64,000 bases of DNA from Elephas maximus indicus (taxonomy: Eukaryota > Chordata > Mammalia > Proboscidea > Elephantidae): the NCBI RefSeq assembly GCF_024166365.1, contig NC_064822.1:109178823-109242822 (forward strand), written 5' to 3'. The notes under the pieces were generated by a model. That model searched no databases. It saw only the letters and a list, made by a program, of their open reading frames with translations, and was not told the origin of the DNA. This document shows, one piece after another, positions 46,575 through 57,200 of the stretch (positions are counted from its first letter, which is position 1; every line of letters starts with the position of its first letter). The position numbers were made by a program, and so were the translations under genes.

Positions 46575-46981
46575 TTCTTTTTTTTTTGTGCTTTAAGTGC
46601 AAGTTTACAAATCAAGTCAGTCTCTCACATGAAAATTTATATACACCCTACTATATAATCCTAATTGCTCTCGCCCTAATGAGACAACACACTCCTTCCC
46701 TCCACTCTCTCTTTTCATATCCATTTGGCCAGCTTCTGACCCCCTCTGCCCTCTTATCTCCCCTCCAGACAGGAGCTGCACGCATAGTCTCATGTGTCTA
46801 CTTGATCCAAGAAGCTCACTCCTCACCAGTATCATTTTCTACCCCATAGTCCAGTCCAATCCTTGTCTGAAGAGTTGGCTTTGGAAATGGTTCCAGTCCT
46901 GGGCTAACAGAAGGTCTGGGGACCATGACCTCTGGGGTCCTTCTAGTCTCAGCCAGACCATTAAGTCTGGTCTTTTTATGA
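46575..46981 (-). mobile_element. L1 3' end fragment, first of two at one site
   Basis: A T-run at its left and reverse L1 3' UTR, flanked by 'ggaaagcaggac' at 46563-46574 and 46982-46993. Confidence 0.88.
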
Positions 46982-47520
46982 GGAAAGCAGGACATTTTTT
47001 TTTTTAATAATTTTTATTTTGCTTTAAATGAAAGCTTACAAATCAAGTCAGTCTCTCACACAAAAACCCATATGCACCTTGCTACACACTCCCAATTACT
47101 CTCCCTCTAATGAGACAGCCTGCTCTCTCCCTCCACTCTCTCTTTTCGTGTCCTTTTCACCAGCTTCTAACCCGCTCCACCCTCTCATCTCCCGTCCAGG
47201 CAGGAGATGCCAACATGGTCTCAAGTGTCCACCTGACCCAAGAAGCTCGCTCCTCACCAGCATCTCTCTCCAACCCATTGTCCAGTCCAATCCATGTCTG
47301 AAGAGTTGGCTTCACGAATATTCCTGTCCTGGGCTAACAGAAGGTCTGGGGGCTCTGACCACTGGGGACCTTCCAGTCTCAGTCAGACCATTAAGTCTGG
47401 TCAAGCAGGATGTTTTTAATTTTGAAGTGATCATTTTGATGCCTGTGAATTTTGTATGAGTTGGAATCGAGTTGACAGCAATGGGTTTGGTAAAAAGAGT
47501 TAAAGTTTTAGCTTTTTTTT
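46699..47520 (-). repeat. Inverted repeat arm B, interrupted by a later L1
   Basis: Consists of 46699-46994 and 47403-47520, matching arm A (44680-45081) in reverse orientation. The intervening 46995-47402 is a separate L1 fragment. Confidence 0.85.
46995..47402 (-). mobile_element. L1 3' end fragment, second at the same site
   Basis: A T-run and reverse L1 3' UTR flanked by 'aagcagga' at 46985-46992 and 47403-47410 (extended copies 'aagcaggaca'/'aagcaggatg' are imperfect). Absent from arm A, so it is younger than the inverted duplication. Confidence 0.86.
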
Positions 47521-47905
47521 TTTTTTTTAATTGTCACTTAAAGAATGCAACAGCCTCCTTCCTCTAATCCCTATCCAGGTAGAGGAAGAATCATGGCTGA
47601 CACCAGGTTCCTGGCTTGAGCAGCTAAATGGATGGTGGTCTCTGTCTGAGATGGGGACCTTAGCAGGAGGAGTAAATTGGAAGGGTTGGGGATGAGAGAG
47701 ATTGTTCTTCTACCTCTGATTATAGAGGGTTTGAGGTGCCTCCAAGGCTCCATTCCCTGTACTGTGTAACTCAGCCTTTCTGGCCATTATTCTGTAGTTC
47801 CAAACTTGCTCTTTTTTTTTAATGTTGTGTTTTTAGTGAAAGTTTGCTCAGCAAATTAGGTTCTCATTTAACAATTTCTTTCTCTTTTTTTTATACACAT
47901 TGTTC

Positions 47906-48066
47906 GGAGCCCTGGTGGCATAGTGGTTAAGAGCTCAGCTGCTAACCCAAAGTTGGGCCGTTCAAATCCACCAGCTGCTCCTCGGAAACCCTATGGGGCA
48001 GTTCTACTCTGTCTATTGATCGGGTAGCTATGAGTTGGAACCGACTCAATAGCACTCAACAGCAAG
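47906..48066 (+). mobile_element. AfroSINE nested in L1
   Basis: Starts ggagccctggtggcatagtg and ends near 'gaaccgactcaatagcactc'. The flanks share 'attgttc', consistent with a target duplication. Confidence 0.9.
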
Positions 48067-48302
48067 AACATATATATTGTTCAGTGACATTGGTTATATT
48101 TTTCACAATATATCAGCATTCTCATTATCCATTCTGGTTGTTCTGTTTCCCTTAATCTGGCTTCCCTGATCCCACTTATCTTCTCATGTTTAGTCCAGGG
48201 AAAATGTTTACTGTTTGCTTTTGTTTAGATGATTATTTAGAGAGCACAGTACTCATGGGTGATATTTATTTTATGGGCCTGTCTTCTGGCTAGGAGCGAT
48301 TT

Positions 48303-48465
48303 GGAAACCCTGGTGGCATAGTGGTTAAAAGCTATGACTGCTAACCAAAAGTCTGGCAGTTCGAATCCACCAGAGGCTCCTTGGAAACCCCATGGGGGCA
48401 GTTATACCCTGTCCAATAGGGTCACTATGAGTCGGAATCAACTCAGGGGCAGCAGGTTTTGTCTG
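48303..48465 (+). mobile_element. AfroSINE nested in L1
   Basis: Starts ggaaaccctggtggcatagt, has the B-box region 'ggcagttcgaatccacc', and ends 'gtcggaatcaactcaggggc'. Confidence 0.92.
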
Positions 48466-48929
48466 GTTTTTGGGGGAGTGGTTTGAGTTTCAAGTTTAAA
48501 GGGTATCCCGGGGTGATAATCTCAGAGGTTCATCTCATTTCTCCTGGTCCAGGAAGTCTGGCTTTTTTGAGGGGGGGGAGGAATTTGAGCCAAACTTGCT
48601 CTTAAGGGAAAACATGGAAGGTGGCTCAGAAACTTAGATGCTGGGAGCAAGAGGAGCCAAATGTAGATAAAGGTTTGTGTGTATACAGGGAAGTCTGTGA
48701 GAACCAGAACTCGATACCTTGTGTTTCCTGGCCTCGGAAATTTTCTGTTTTGACAGGGTGCAGCCTTACCACTTTTTAATTGCTCATTTTAGTGGAAAAT
48801 ATTTGAGTTTTCCTTCTCTGATGAGTTTCTGCCTTATGCTGGTTCCAAAAGGCTTTCACAGGTTTTACTGTATATATGCATGTATTAGTACTTTTAGGAG
48901 TGGGGTTGGGATTGCAAAGACAATAGATG

Positions 48930-49005
48930 TTTATCAGCATCATGCATAACACTTGCACGGTTAATTAACGCACATAAAAATGCGTGGAGACTCCCCCAAG
49001 CCTCA
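48930..49005. promoter_or_regulatory. Candidate short conserved element
   Basis: Unique sequence 'catgcataacacttgcacgg', 'ttaattaacgcacataaaaa', 'tgcgtgg' with homeodomain and HOX13/CDX-like cores next to retained CpGs, directly after the repeat block. Weak call. Confidence 0.3.
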
Positions 49006-50939
49006 GCCCCTCTCCTAAAGGAAGAATCATCCTTCTTACCCTGGTCGTACCCTCACAACCTTTGATTCCTGCTGTGTAAGGTTGGGCAGGCTGTCCTTGA
49101 AAAGTTGGCCTCCCCCTTCTTGTCAGTTCATGGTGACTTCTCTCTGTGCCTGTGTCAGAGTTGTGGGGAGGGAGCAGCTGTTGAAGGGCAAGAATGGGGG
49201 CAGAGATTGGCTTAGTTTGCTCTCAGGAGATGTCCTTGTCTGTCTCTATCCGGGTTCCTCTTTCTGTCTCTTTCCACTCACAGATTGTATGGCATTTTGG
49301 AAGGTGGAGTGTCCGGGCACCTAGCCCACTGCTTCCCTCCCTGATCTGGCCCTGGGCAGAAGCCACATGGTGCTGGCCATCAGTTTGGCCTCTTGCCCAT
49401 CCATTACAGCCTCAGCTGCCAGGCTGGCACAGTTGCCAAAGTAACTAGGCCCTGCCCTCCCCCAATTCTGTTCCTGGGGCTGAAGCGGCTGAGAGTCAGA
49501 TGGGGAGAGCACACTCAGGGGTGGGGAGCCAATACCAACATCCCTTGGTGGTGGAAGGGGCATGTCTGTGCCTCGAGGACTCCTGAGGTGCTAGGCTGCA
49601 GTTGGAGGAGGTAGGCCAGCTTAGGATGTGTATTTGCAGAGGGCAGGGTTGGGAGGAGACAGGAGCGGCTGCTGTAGCATGAAGAAAGACTCACCACTAG
49701 GTCCTAGGAGATGTGTCCTCGCCCAGCCCTATGTCTGTGCAAAACATAAGAACTTGTGTATGTTTCACACTACACTTGTGTGTATATCCCCAGGTAGAAG
49801 TGAGGGCAGGGGAAGCAGATACTGTGAGGAGGGGCTGTTACCTATGTCTGAGCAGCTCCAAAATTGACCTGGAGCGAATATTGCCTCTGGACACATGAAT
49901 CCATCCTATGGGGGAGTGACATCCGTGGGATTGCTATTAGGGTACAGGAGAAATGCAAGCATGGACTGAGCCATGGGGCCCTTCGGTTCCCCGGTGTGGA
50001 CCAACCTTCTGCTAACTGGGGCACATGAGTTACCATATACATGGACCCTGGTTGTGGGAGACATGCACTCTCATTTTTGATAGCAATGGCCCAGGTCTGG
50101 GTGTGGATTGTATCTATGTATGGGCAGTGAGGGATGGGAGTGAATGCTGGATCTTGGCGAGTGTTATGGCTGTGGGGAGTGCTGGGCATGCCTTGCTTTT
50201 ATACCCATGTGAATTGTATGCTCAAGCATGTGAATCCCTGGGAGAAATGTTGGGTAGTGAGGGGGTGGAGAAGCCTGAAAAAGATGGAGAATTTATGAGC
50301 TGCATTTGTCAGGAGACAGTCGTAATGAAGAAAATTCAATTTTCTGCAGCTCAGAGAGTCAATATGTTAAATCTCAGAGAAGCTGTGGAGTGACAGCAGA
50401 ATGGCAAAGTCAATGGGACGTGTGTGCGTGCGTGGTGTGGGGGGCATCTATTTGTGTCTGCAGTGAGGCCACCTCCTCTCTGTACCCTTGAGCTGCAGCT
50501 GGGGGACAGAATGGAAGGAGATACTCGAGTTCCTGGATCTGCCCCTTCCTCCCTGCCTTATCTACCTCAGTGGCCATCTTCTCTTACCTCCTGCTTGAAA
50601 GGAGAAAAGGCTGCTGTTTCTCAGGTCCAAACCTACCCTAGCACCTGCTCACAAGGAAGTCCTTCTTGTAGTAGTCTACCCAGCACTCTCTCTTGCTGCA
50701 ATTACTAATTTCAGAGTGGCTCTTTGTATAGCCCAAAGTGATTAGTAGGAAAATTTACTTGTATTTTCTTTTTAACTTTTCTCTCTTCTCAGCCTCTCCG
50801 TGGCTGGCCTCCTGTCTTCCAGCAAGTTTCAACTTTTCTCCTGCCTATCTTCACCTCCTCCTTTCCAGCCTCCTGTTCCCAGAGGCAGGAAGGGTGCGGA
50901 TTGTGGGAGGGAGGGAAAGTTGGAGATTCCTCTATGAGC
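49006..50939. other. Intergenic unique sequence, no gene recognised
   Basis: No interspersed repeat is recognised and no reading frame has bordering splice signals plus family resemblance. The 'cagctcagagagtcaatatg' region (about 50347) and 'agtgattagtagg' (about 50738) are possible small regulatory islands. Confidence 0.35.
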
Positions 50940-51125
50940 CACAGTGTCACCAGGAGCCGTGATTAGCCAAGCTGCTGGCTGTGTAATTGGTGTGTGCCCG
51001 CATCCTGGGGGCCTGGTGTGTTAACAGCAGGTCCCTGTGGTGAGTAACGAGTTCGTGTCCATGGCTGGTTGCACACGCTAATTAATTAGTGCTCCTCTGG
51101 TGTCGAGGAATGAGAAGGAGCTGGG
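50940..51125. promoter_or_regulatory. Candidate conserved non-coding element
   Basis: Unique block with 'gccgtgattagccaagctgc', 'gctgtgtaattggtgtgtgc', 'gtgagtaacgagttcgtgtc' and the palindromic double homeodomain site 'cgctaattaattagtgc' (51077-51093). Several CpGs are retained. A good candidate for a HOXC-side enhancer. Confidence 0.45.
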
Positions 51126-51334
51126 GAAGGTAGCTGTAGGGGTGTCTCAAAGCCCTGAGAACCCAGCTCTTCTGATCCTGGAGGTCACCTAAGGTCTTGT
51201 GGGAATGGAACATTCAGGCTGGAGTACATGGTTTGGGGTCAGAGAGTGAGGTCGGATATCTGGGAGTCCTGGCTGAAGAGAGGCTGTGTGGAGTATGGTG
51301 GCCTGGCCCCTTGGTGGTGGGTACCCTGGTGGCC

Positions 51335-51362
51335 TGGGCTGGGCTGGGCTGGGTTGGTTGGA
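51335..51362. repeat. GGGCT pentamer tandem repeat
   Basis: About five units of 'gggct' followed by 'gggttggttgg'. G-rich, simple expansion. Confidence 0.8.
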
Positions 51363-51886
51363 GACAGATGGAGGGAGGGACATACCCTCCAGCTTAGAGA
51401 GGTCTCCAGGCTCAGGGTCTATCTTACAGCTCCCTCTTTTAGGCAGCCCAGAGAGGAAGGCAGTGGAATGGAGGGGGCAATTCAGACCCTTCCGGCTTCA
51501 TTCCTGTCCCCTCTCACCTCCCTCACCTTACTAAGCCCAGCTTCTCACTCAGTCAGCCGTTTTACACTTATTACCCACTCACTGTGTATACAGAGCTCCA
51601 AAGCACTCTTGGACCCATCTTACCTTAATAATCTCTGCCTCCCTTGCAGGTACCCATACTCCTCAGCTCCTGGGTTGACCTTGGAACCCAGAAGCCTAGG
51701 ATCTGGAACTCAGACAATGGAAGAAATACCTGGAGAACCTGAAGAAGTGTGGGGAGGGAATAAAGATTGGGAGAGAACCCCACAGTCTCCCAGGACAGTA
51801 TGAGCATTTATAGTAGCAAGAAAGGTTAAGGTGAGAGGAGAGGAAGAACTTTCAGTGAGCAGAAGGGCTCTACTTTATGTGTTCTG

Positions 51887-51934
51887 AGGCAGAAATCCTA
51901 TGCCTGATACAGGCAGAAATCCTATGCCTGATAC
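51887..51934. repeat. Perfect 24-bp tandem duplication
   Basis: The unit beginning 'aggcagaaatcctatgcctg' and ending 'atac' is present twice in direct succession with no mismatch, indicating a very recent slippage or duplication. Confidence 0.92.
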
Positions 51935-52039
51935 AGGGAGAGATCAGGATAAAAAGAGACCCCTAGAAGGAGATCCCCTCCCCTTGAGTGTTGGAGTTCA
52001 GCAAGGTGTGGCAGAAGGGATAGGGAGACAAAATAGAGA

Positions 52040-52510
52040 AAACGGGCGGAAAAGATGAGACTGCGGCAGGCAATCTTTGGCTTCCGCGTGGAGGCGCGAG
52101 TCCCGTTCCGGCACACGGTAATTGCTAAATTACCCGCCATCTGCTCTGCTCTTAGACATAAATTATCTGCGAGGAGAAAAGTCGCAGAGGATACGCACTT
52201 TTCTTTCTCTCCCCAAACCCGTGCTAGAGCTGAGGGGGAGTCTTTCCCGGAGGGAGGTGGAGAGGAGTGGAGGCGGGGGCGGTGGGACGGCCTGATGGGG
52301 AACAGTCGGCGTTTGTCTCTGTTCTTCCCTGAGGGGGGGAGTGGCCTGGAGTGACCAGATACTACAAAGCTCTCCAGAAGTCCCAGGTCTGCCAAGGCGG
52401 ACCCTGCGGCCCTGGGGCGGAGCAAGCAGTGGGCAGGGTTTCCGCGCGGCTGCCAGAGGCCTCTCAGGAATAGGTGGGGCTCGCCTTGGTGGGCGGGGCT
52501 TCCCACAGGT
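52040..52510. promoter_or_regulatory. CpG-dense candidate regulatory element
   Basis: Starts with a conserved-looking core, 'cacacggtaattgctaaatt' then 'agacataaattatctgcgag'. It continues into GC-box-containing CpG-rich DNA ('ggcgggggcggtgggacgg', 'ggtgggcggggcttcc'). This could be the promoter of an unannotated transcript or a CpG-rich enhancer. No splice-supported ORF was identified. Confidence 0.42.
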
Positions 52511-52739
52511 GTGACTGGATTCTTGGCGGTTTTCTGCTGCTTATCCTCTTTCTTTCCCCCTCTCCTGCCCGCTCACCACTTTGCTTGTGGGGAGATGTCA
52601 CATCTGCTCGCGTTGACACCATTCCCAGTTTCAGACAGGGAAGAGAGGGAGGAGGGCGGGAAGAGGCATGAGGAGAGAGAAAAGGGGGCAAATCTACCTT
52701 TCAGTCTGTTCTGAACCTTGCCTTTCTTCCCTAGTTTCG

Positions 52740-53060
52740 GAAGAATGGGAGGATGTGAAGGCAGAAGTAGGCAAAATGGCTTGAAATGGGGCAATGGGGG
52801 CATAACGAGGGGATGCAGCAGTGTGGAGAGGTGGAGGGAATGGGAAGGTGGAGCCAACTGGGAGGTGGGGCTGTCCAGGGAGGTGAGCAGGATGGGGTGG
52901 GGGGAAGGAGAGGTGGACAGGTTGGGCAGATGGGCCAGAAGTCATGGGAGGAGCAAAGTGGGTAGGGTGGAGGGTTAAGATGGAGAGTGAGCCGGGTGGG
53001 AGGTGGGCAGGATGCGGGCATCAGAGGGATGAGGATGGGGCAGACTGGGGAGTGGAGTGA
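52740..53060. repeat. G-rich, GGTGGGG-type low-complexity tract
   Basis: Irregular repetition of 'gaggtggagg', 'gggaggtgggg' and 'aggatggggtgggggg' on the plus strand over about 300 bp. Many G-runs could form quadruplexes. Confidence 0.7.
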
Positions 53061-53489
53061 TGGAGCAGGTAGAGGAGGGTGGACTAATAAAAAGAAGGGA
53101 CTGGATGGGGAGGTGAAAGAACAGGAAGGGCAATGCTAGATGGAAACTCAGAGCTGGGCAGCGTGGCGAGTTGTCTGGATGGAGAACTGGAGAAAGGTTA
53201 AACAGGAAGAGGGGAACACAGAAGGCAGTGTTCTAGAAAAAACATAGGGTGCAAAGGCAGTGCCAGGGAGAGCAAGGCTATGTGTGGGTCCTTGGAGGAT
53301 GAGACCCCCCCCAGAGCTACTCCAACTCTGAGGCAGAGGCCTGACTCTGGAGGGGAGGTGAGGAGGCCTCCTGAGCAACAGGGGTGGGGATGCGATGCCC
53401 CCCTCCCCCACTCCAGCCCAAGGCACCTGCAGGGGTGTGCCTGTCAGGGTGGGGGCGGGCTGGCCCTCTTCCCACCTCTGAGCGTAGGA

Positions 53490-53830
53490 GCTAGTGGGGT
53501 TTCTTCGGAGTGATTGTTTAGTATTCATGGGGCGACGCAATCTCTCCCACATCTGCTTAGCACAGCAAGTCCTGTCATATAACTGTCTCCCGCACTGTCT
53601 GTCCATAAAGAATGTCTCGGAATTGGTGTAATTCAGAGAAATTAATGACGACTTTCCGCGGGACGGCTCCCTGGGGGATGATTAACACTTCATCGTCCAT
53701 CTGATGCGCGGGGCCCAGCGCTCCACCGCGAACATTTGGGCCGTGGCCAGCCGCATTAAAGGTTATTACGGAAAACGCGACCTGCAAACCGGCGAGAGGC
53801 ATGATGGACCAGGAGGGGCCGGGGCCTAGG
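53490..53830. promoter_or_regulatory. Strong candidate conserved non-coding element, CpG-rich
   Basis: A non-repetitive block with many CpGs and HOX/PBX-type sites: 'gagtgattgtttagtattca', 'gtccataaagaatg', 'gaaattaatgacgac', 'gatgattaacacttcatcg' and 'gccgcattaaaggttattac'. A 75-codon reverse frame is open across 53802-53575 but has no family resemblance, so coding is unlikely. The best regulatory candidate in the window. Confidence 0.5.
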
Positions 53831-54094
53831 CCGGGGGAGGGACGCGGGGAGTCGGATCTGAGCAGTCCAACTCGGAGATCAAGTTTCCCAAGGTGTGCTC
53901 AGACTTTGGGGGCCTGAGACTGAAGGAGCCTGGGTTCCCTGTTTCAGCGACTACAGGGCTGGGAGGAGGTTGGGGAGAGGCTCTGCCCCACCTTCCACCA
54001 CAGGGGCTTGGGGGAAGGAAAGGGAACACTTTCCATTGGTGGGCAGATTGCTCAGGGGAGCTTTCTCTATCTTTTAATCCTCACAGCACTACTG

Positions 54095-54260
54095 GGTAAG
54101 TTTTGTTAACCCTAGCTTACAGGTGATGAAGAGGAGGCTCAGAGAGGTTCAGTGACCTGCCCAAAGTACCGCCGTTTGCTAAGAGATAGACGCAGGATTT
54201 GGCTTAGGTCCCTGGCTGTTGAGCTTTTGCTGTTTTCCACCACATCACTGGGGCAGAAGG
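54095..54260 (+). repeat. MIR SINE remnant
   Basis: 'taatcctcacagcactactg', 'gatgaagaggaggctcagag' and 'gtgacctgcccaaagtaccg' match the MIR core and 3' part. Confidence 0.7.
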
Positions 54261-54539
54261 CCTTACTCTTTTATGTCTGCTCCAGCTTCTGGCACAGGCA
54301 CAGTCAGATAGGTGCAAAAAAGTGAATGAATTATCTTTATAGGTTCTACTTTCATGGTCTGGACTAAAGCCCTAGAGAATCAAGTGGCAAGGAAGGAGCT
54401 ATAATAAAGGGGCTGCCGTTTACGCCTGGAAACTCAAAATAGTTTTCCTATGCCTTTACTTCCTTCCCCCTGGACATTCTAGACTTCTGGAATCTAGAGG
54501 ACTGGACCCTTGATCCTTAGCAGAAAGGAATAGAGACAC

Positions 54540-54810
54540 ATGTGTGTGTGAGTGTGTACAAGTGTGTGATAAGTGTATGAGTATACATATGAGCTGTACC
54601 TGTATGTGTAAGTTTGTGTGTGCATGCATGTCTGTAAATATGATTTTATGAGTATGTACCTTGGTGTGTGTTGCTTGTGTATAGAATTGTATATAATGTA
54701 TGTGTATGTTTACAAGTGTATTTTCAGGGTGTGTGTGTGCATGTGAGAGTGTGCGTACATATATGGGTGTATTTGTGTGTGTGTTTATATGCATATATAT
54801 GCGTGTGGTG
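54540..54810 (+). repeat. Degenerate GT-rich microsatellite region
   Basis: Long run of interrupted TG/TGTA repeats ('tgtgtgtgagtgtgtacaag', 'gtgtgtgtgcatgtgagagt', 'atatatatgcgtgtggtg'). Likely polymorphic and Z-DNA-prone. Confidence 0.85.
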
Positions 54811-56685
54811 TCCCAGGGGAGCCTGGGGACTCACAGCCGAAGATGTCTTTGATTTGCCCAAATCTCTGACAGATTCCAGGATGTGGTGTGTGGTGGAGCT
54901 AGGTTGAAGGCCAGGAGAGGAAGGCTGTTTCTGGCTGGGGTGTGTGGAAAATGGTCAAGCCTGAGAAGTGGGTACCTCTGCCCTGCCAGGCACAGGGAGA
55001 TGATGTCAAGCTTCCAGGTCCTTGAAGCCTCCCCGCAGGGCTTGAGTTGGAAGTGCTCACAGGCACTGCTTGATGAGGAGGTGGGGCCAGGGTAGGAAGG
55101 AGTTGCCCAGACAACTACTCTCTTCTCCCCTACCATAAATAGGTTTTGGATATTATCTTCTTCTAAGTAGGCTGATAATTTTAAACTCTAGGCTCAACCC
55201 ACCTTTCCTTAGAGTGGTGGAGTCCCAAGAGGCCTTTATGTGCATCCTTCTGCCCGTGGGAGAACCATAGCCACAGTAAAAACTTTTCCCTCATCAGACA
55301 AGGTCCAGAGGCCTCTGGTAAGGCTGTGTATGCATTCTTACTAATTTCACACAAGCTGAGTCTTCCTGACCCTTTGCGTTATGATGTTCTTATCTGAGTC
55401 TGATTTCAATTCCTCTTGCTGCATCTGATGCCCAATAGATCTAGGCTGGGTTCGTGAAACTGGAACCTGGAGAATCGCCACCCCCAGCTGGCAAGGGGGT
55501 AGTTTCTCCTGGGTGGCGGAGTGGGCCTGGAGTATAGGGACACTGAGAAAATGTGGAGCTAAATCCTGGTTGATCACAGATGGGCTAGATCACCCCTTGG
55601 GAGGAAGAGGGAGTTTAGAAAATACCATTTCCAGCTCTCTCACTTTATAGACTGGAGCCTGAGGCCTCAGAGGTGGGAAGACTCACCCAGTGTGCCCTGC
55701 TAGGTGGTGGCCGCCTCTAAAACCTAGACCCCTGACTTCTGGTCCAGGAGTCCTTCTTGTACACCATTTGGAGGACCCTAGACTCTGTTCCTACTGTCTT
55801 GGCTTTATGAGGGTGGAGGGACAGGGAGTAATACTTGAGCCAGGCTGGGGCACTGCTCCCTTCCCCTTACTTAGACCTGCAGTGACTCCTGTGGCCCCTC
55901 AGCAAACCCAGCCTTCCCAGCTGGGCTTCAAGGCCTTTCACCCCCTGACACCTGTTCCTTCAACTCCTCATTCTCCCCTCTCAGGGCCCCTGATCTGGTC
56001 TCTTAGCTCCACCTGGGAAGCCATCCCAGTATGTAGTCCTCCCCACCCCTTTCCTAGCCTTATACATCTTATCCCAGCGTGAACCATCTTCTTTCCTCCT
56101 CTTCTCCAAACCAGTCTTGTAGCCCTTTTCAATATTCCCTTTAGTCTCCTCTGGGAAGCCTTCCTTAATTATTCCTCCCAATTCTGGATCCAACTTTTCT
56201 TTTATAAACCACTACCATGGTGCCTGCAGGCCTCTCCTTATTCCTTTCTTTCCTGACTGTGTGTCTTGCCCCTGCCCTCCCTCACATTGACCGGCACCTT
56301 TCCATGGGCAGGAGTGTGTTTTCTCTTCCCTTTGGATCTGCCTCTTTCCCTTTTTGTTTCATCCCAGGACCCCTTTCTGTGCACCAGAAAGATCAGGATT
56401 GCAGTTGAGAACTGACTGAACTCTTTCCTCTTTCTTTTTTCTGGGAATGGCGGGGATAATGGTGCCCAGTGGGTCTAATATTGAGGAGGGAGGTAGCAAT
56501 GCAGATCCTCTCCCTGACCTTGTTCTGGTGTTTTATTCTGCTTTAGGCCTCACCCCAGCTCCTCCTTCTCCTGTTGCGGTTGCCTCTGGCCTGGGTTAAT
56601 AGGCCTCCGCACTCCTGGCTACCCTCTCAACTGCTCTCCTGAGCCCCTAAGATCCTGGGCCTGTCGTGAGGAGTGGCAGGCAGCC
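54811..56685. other. Intergenic unique sequence, no gene recognised
   Basis: GC-moderate DNA without a recognised gene or young repeat. Pyrimidine-rich at 55.9-56.4 kb. Nothing specific is supported. Confidence 0.35.
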
Positions 56686-57200
56686 TGTAATGCATTGAAT
56701 TGTTTCCCCCCAAAATATGTGTCAACTTGGTTAGGCCATGTGTAGTTGTCCTCCATTTTGTGATTTTCCTATGTGTTATAAATCATAATCTCTGCCTGTG
56801 GTTAAGAGGATTAGGGTGGAATTGTAACACCACCCTTACTCAGGTCACCTCCCTGATCCAGTATAAAGGGGTGGGGCCTGCACCACCTTTTGTCTCTCAA
56901 GAGAGATAAAAGGAAAGGAAAGCAAGCAGAAAGTTGGGGACCTTATACCACCAAGAAAGCAGCACCAGGAGCAGAGCGCATCCTTTGGATGTGGGGTCCC
57001 TGTGCCTGAGAAGCTCCTCAACCAGGGGAAGATTCAGAACAAGGACATTCCTCCAGAGCCGACAGAGAGAGAAAGCCTTCCCCTAGAGCTGAAGCCCTGA
57101 ATCTGGACTTGTAACCTACTGAACTGTGAGAGAATAAACTCTCTGTTAAAGCCACCCACATGTGGTATTTCTGTTATAGCAGTACTAGATGACTAAGACA
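56686..57200 (+). mobile_element. Solo LTR, ERVL-MaLR type
   Basis: Begins TGTAATGCATTGAATTGTTT and ends 'agtactagatgactaagaca'. It contains 'gagagataaaaggaaaggaa' and the poly(A) region 'gagagaataaactctctgtt'. Confidence 0.82.

Larger units (their letters stand above)
47814..48589 (-). mobile_element. L1 3' end with two nested AfroSINEs
   Basis: Flanked by the perfect 14-bp duplication 'ccaaacttgctctt' at 47800-47813 and 48590-48603. Reverse L1 3' end similar to the 43770-44571 copy. Two AfroSINEs were inserted later. Confidence 0.9.

Noticed and set aside
51335..51362. Tandem GGGCT as CRISPR or other spaced array
   Set aside because: There are no unique spacers; it is a simple pentamer expansion in a vertebrate genome.
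51228..51803. 191-codon plus-strand frame
   Set aside because: Low-complexity Trp/Gly-rich start from GGGCT repeats and no family resemblance; taken as a chance frame.
51922..52506. 194-codon reverse frame over the CpG-rich element
   Set aside because: No resemblance to a known family and no splice signals. GC-rich DNA often has long chance frames. The motif content fits regulatory DNA better.
53575..53802. 75-codon reverse frame in the 53.5-53.8 kb block as a coding exon
   Set aside because: The peptide is not recognised, flanking splice sites are not convincing, and the HOX/PBX-like sites fit a non-coding element.
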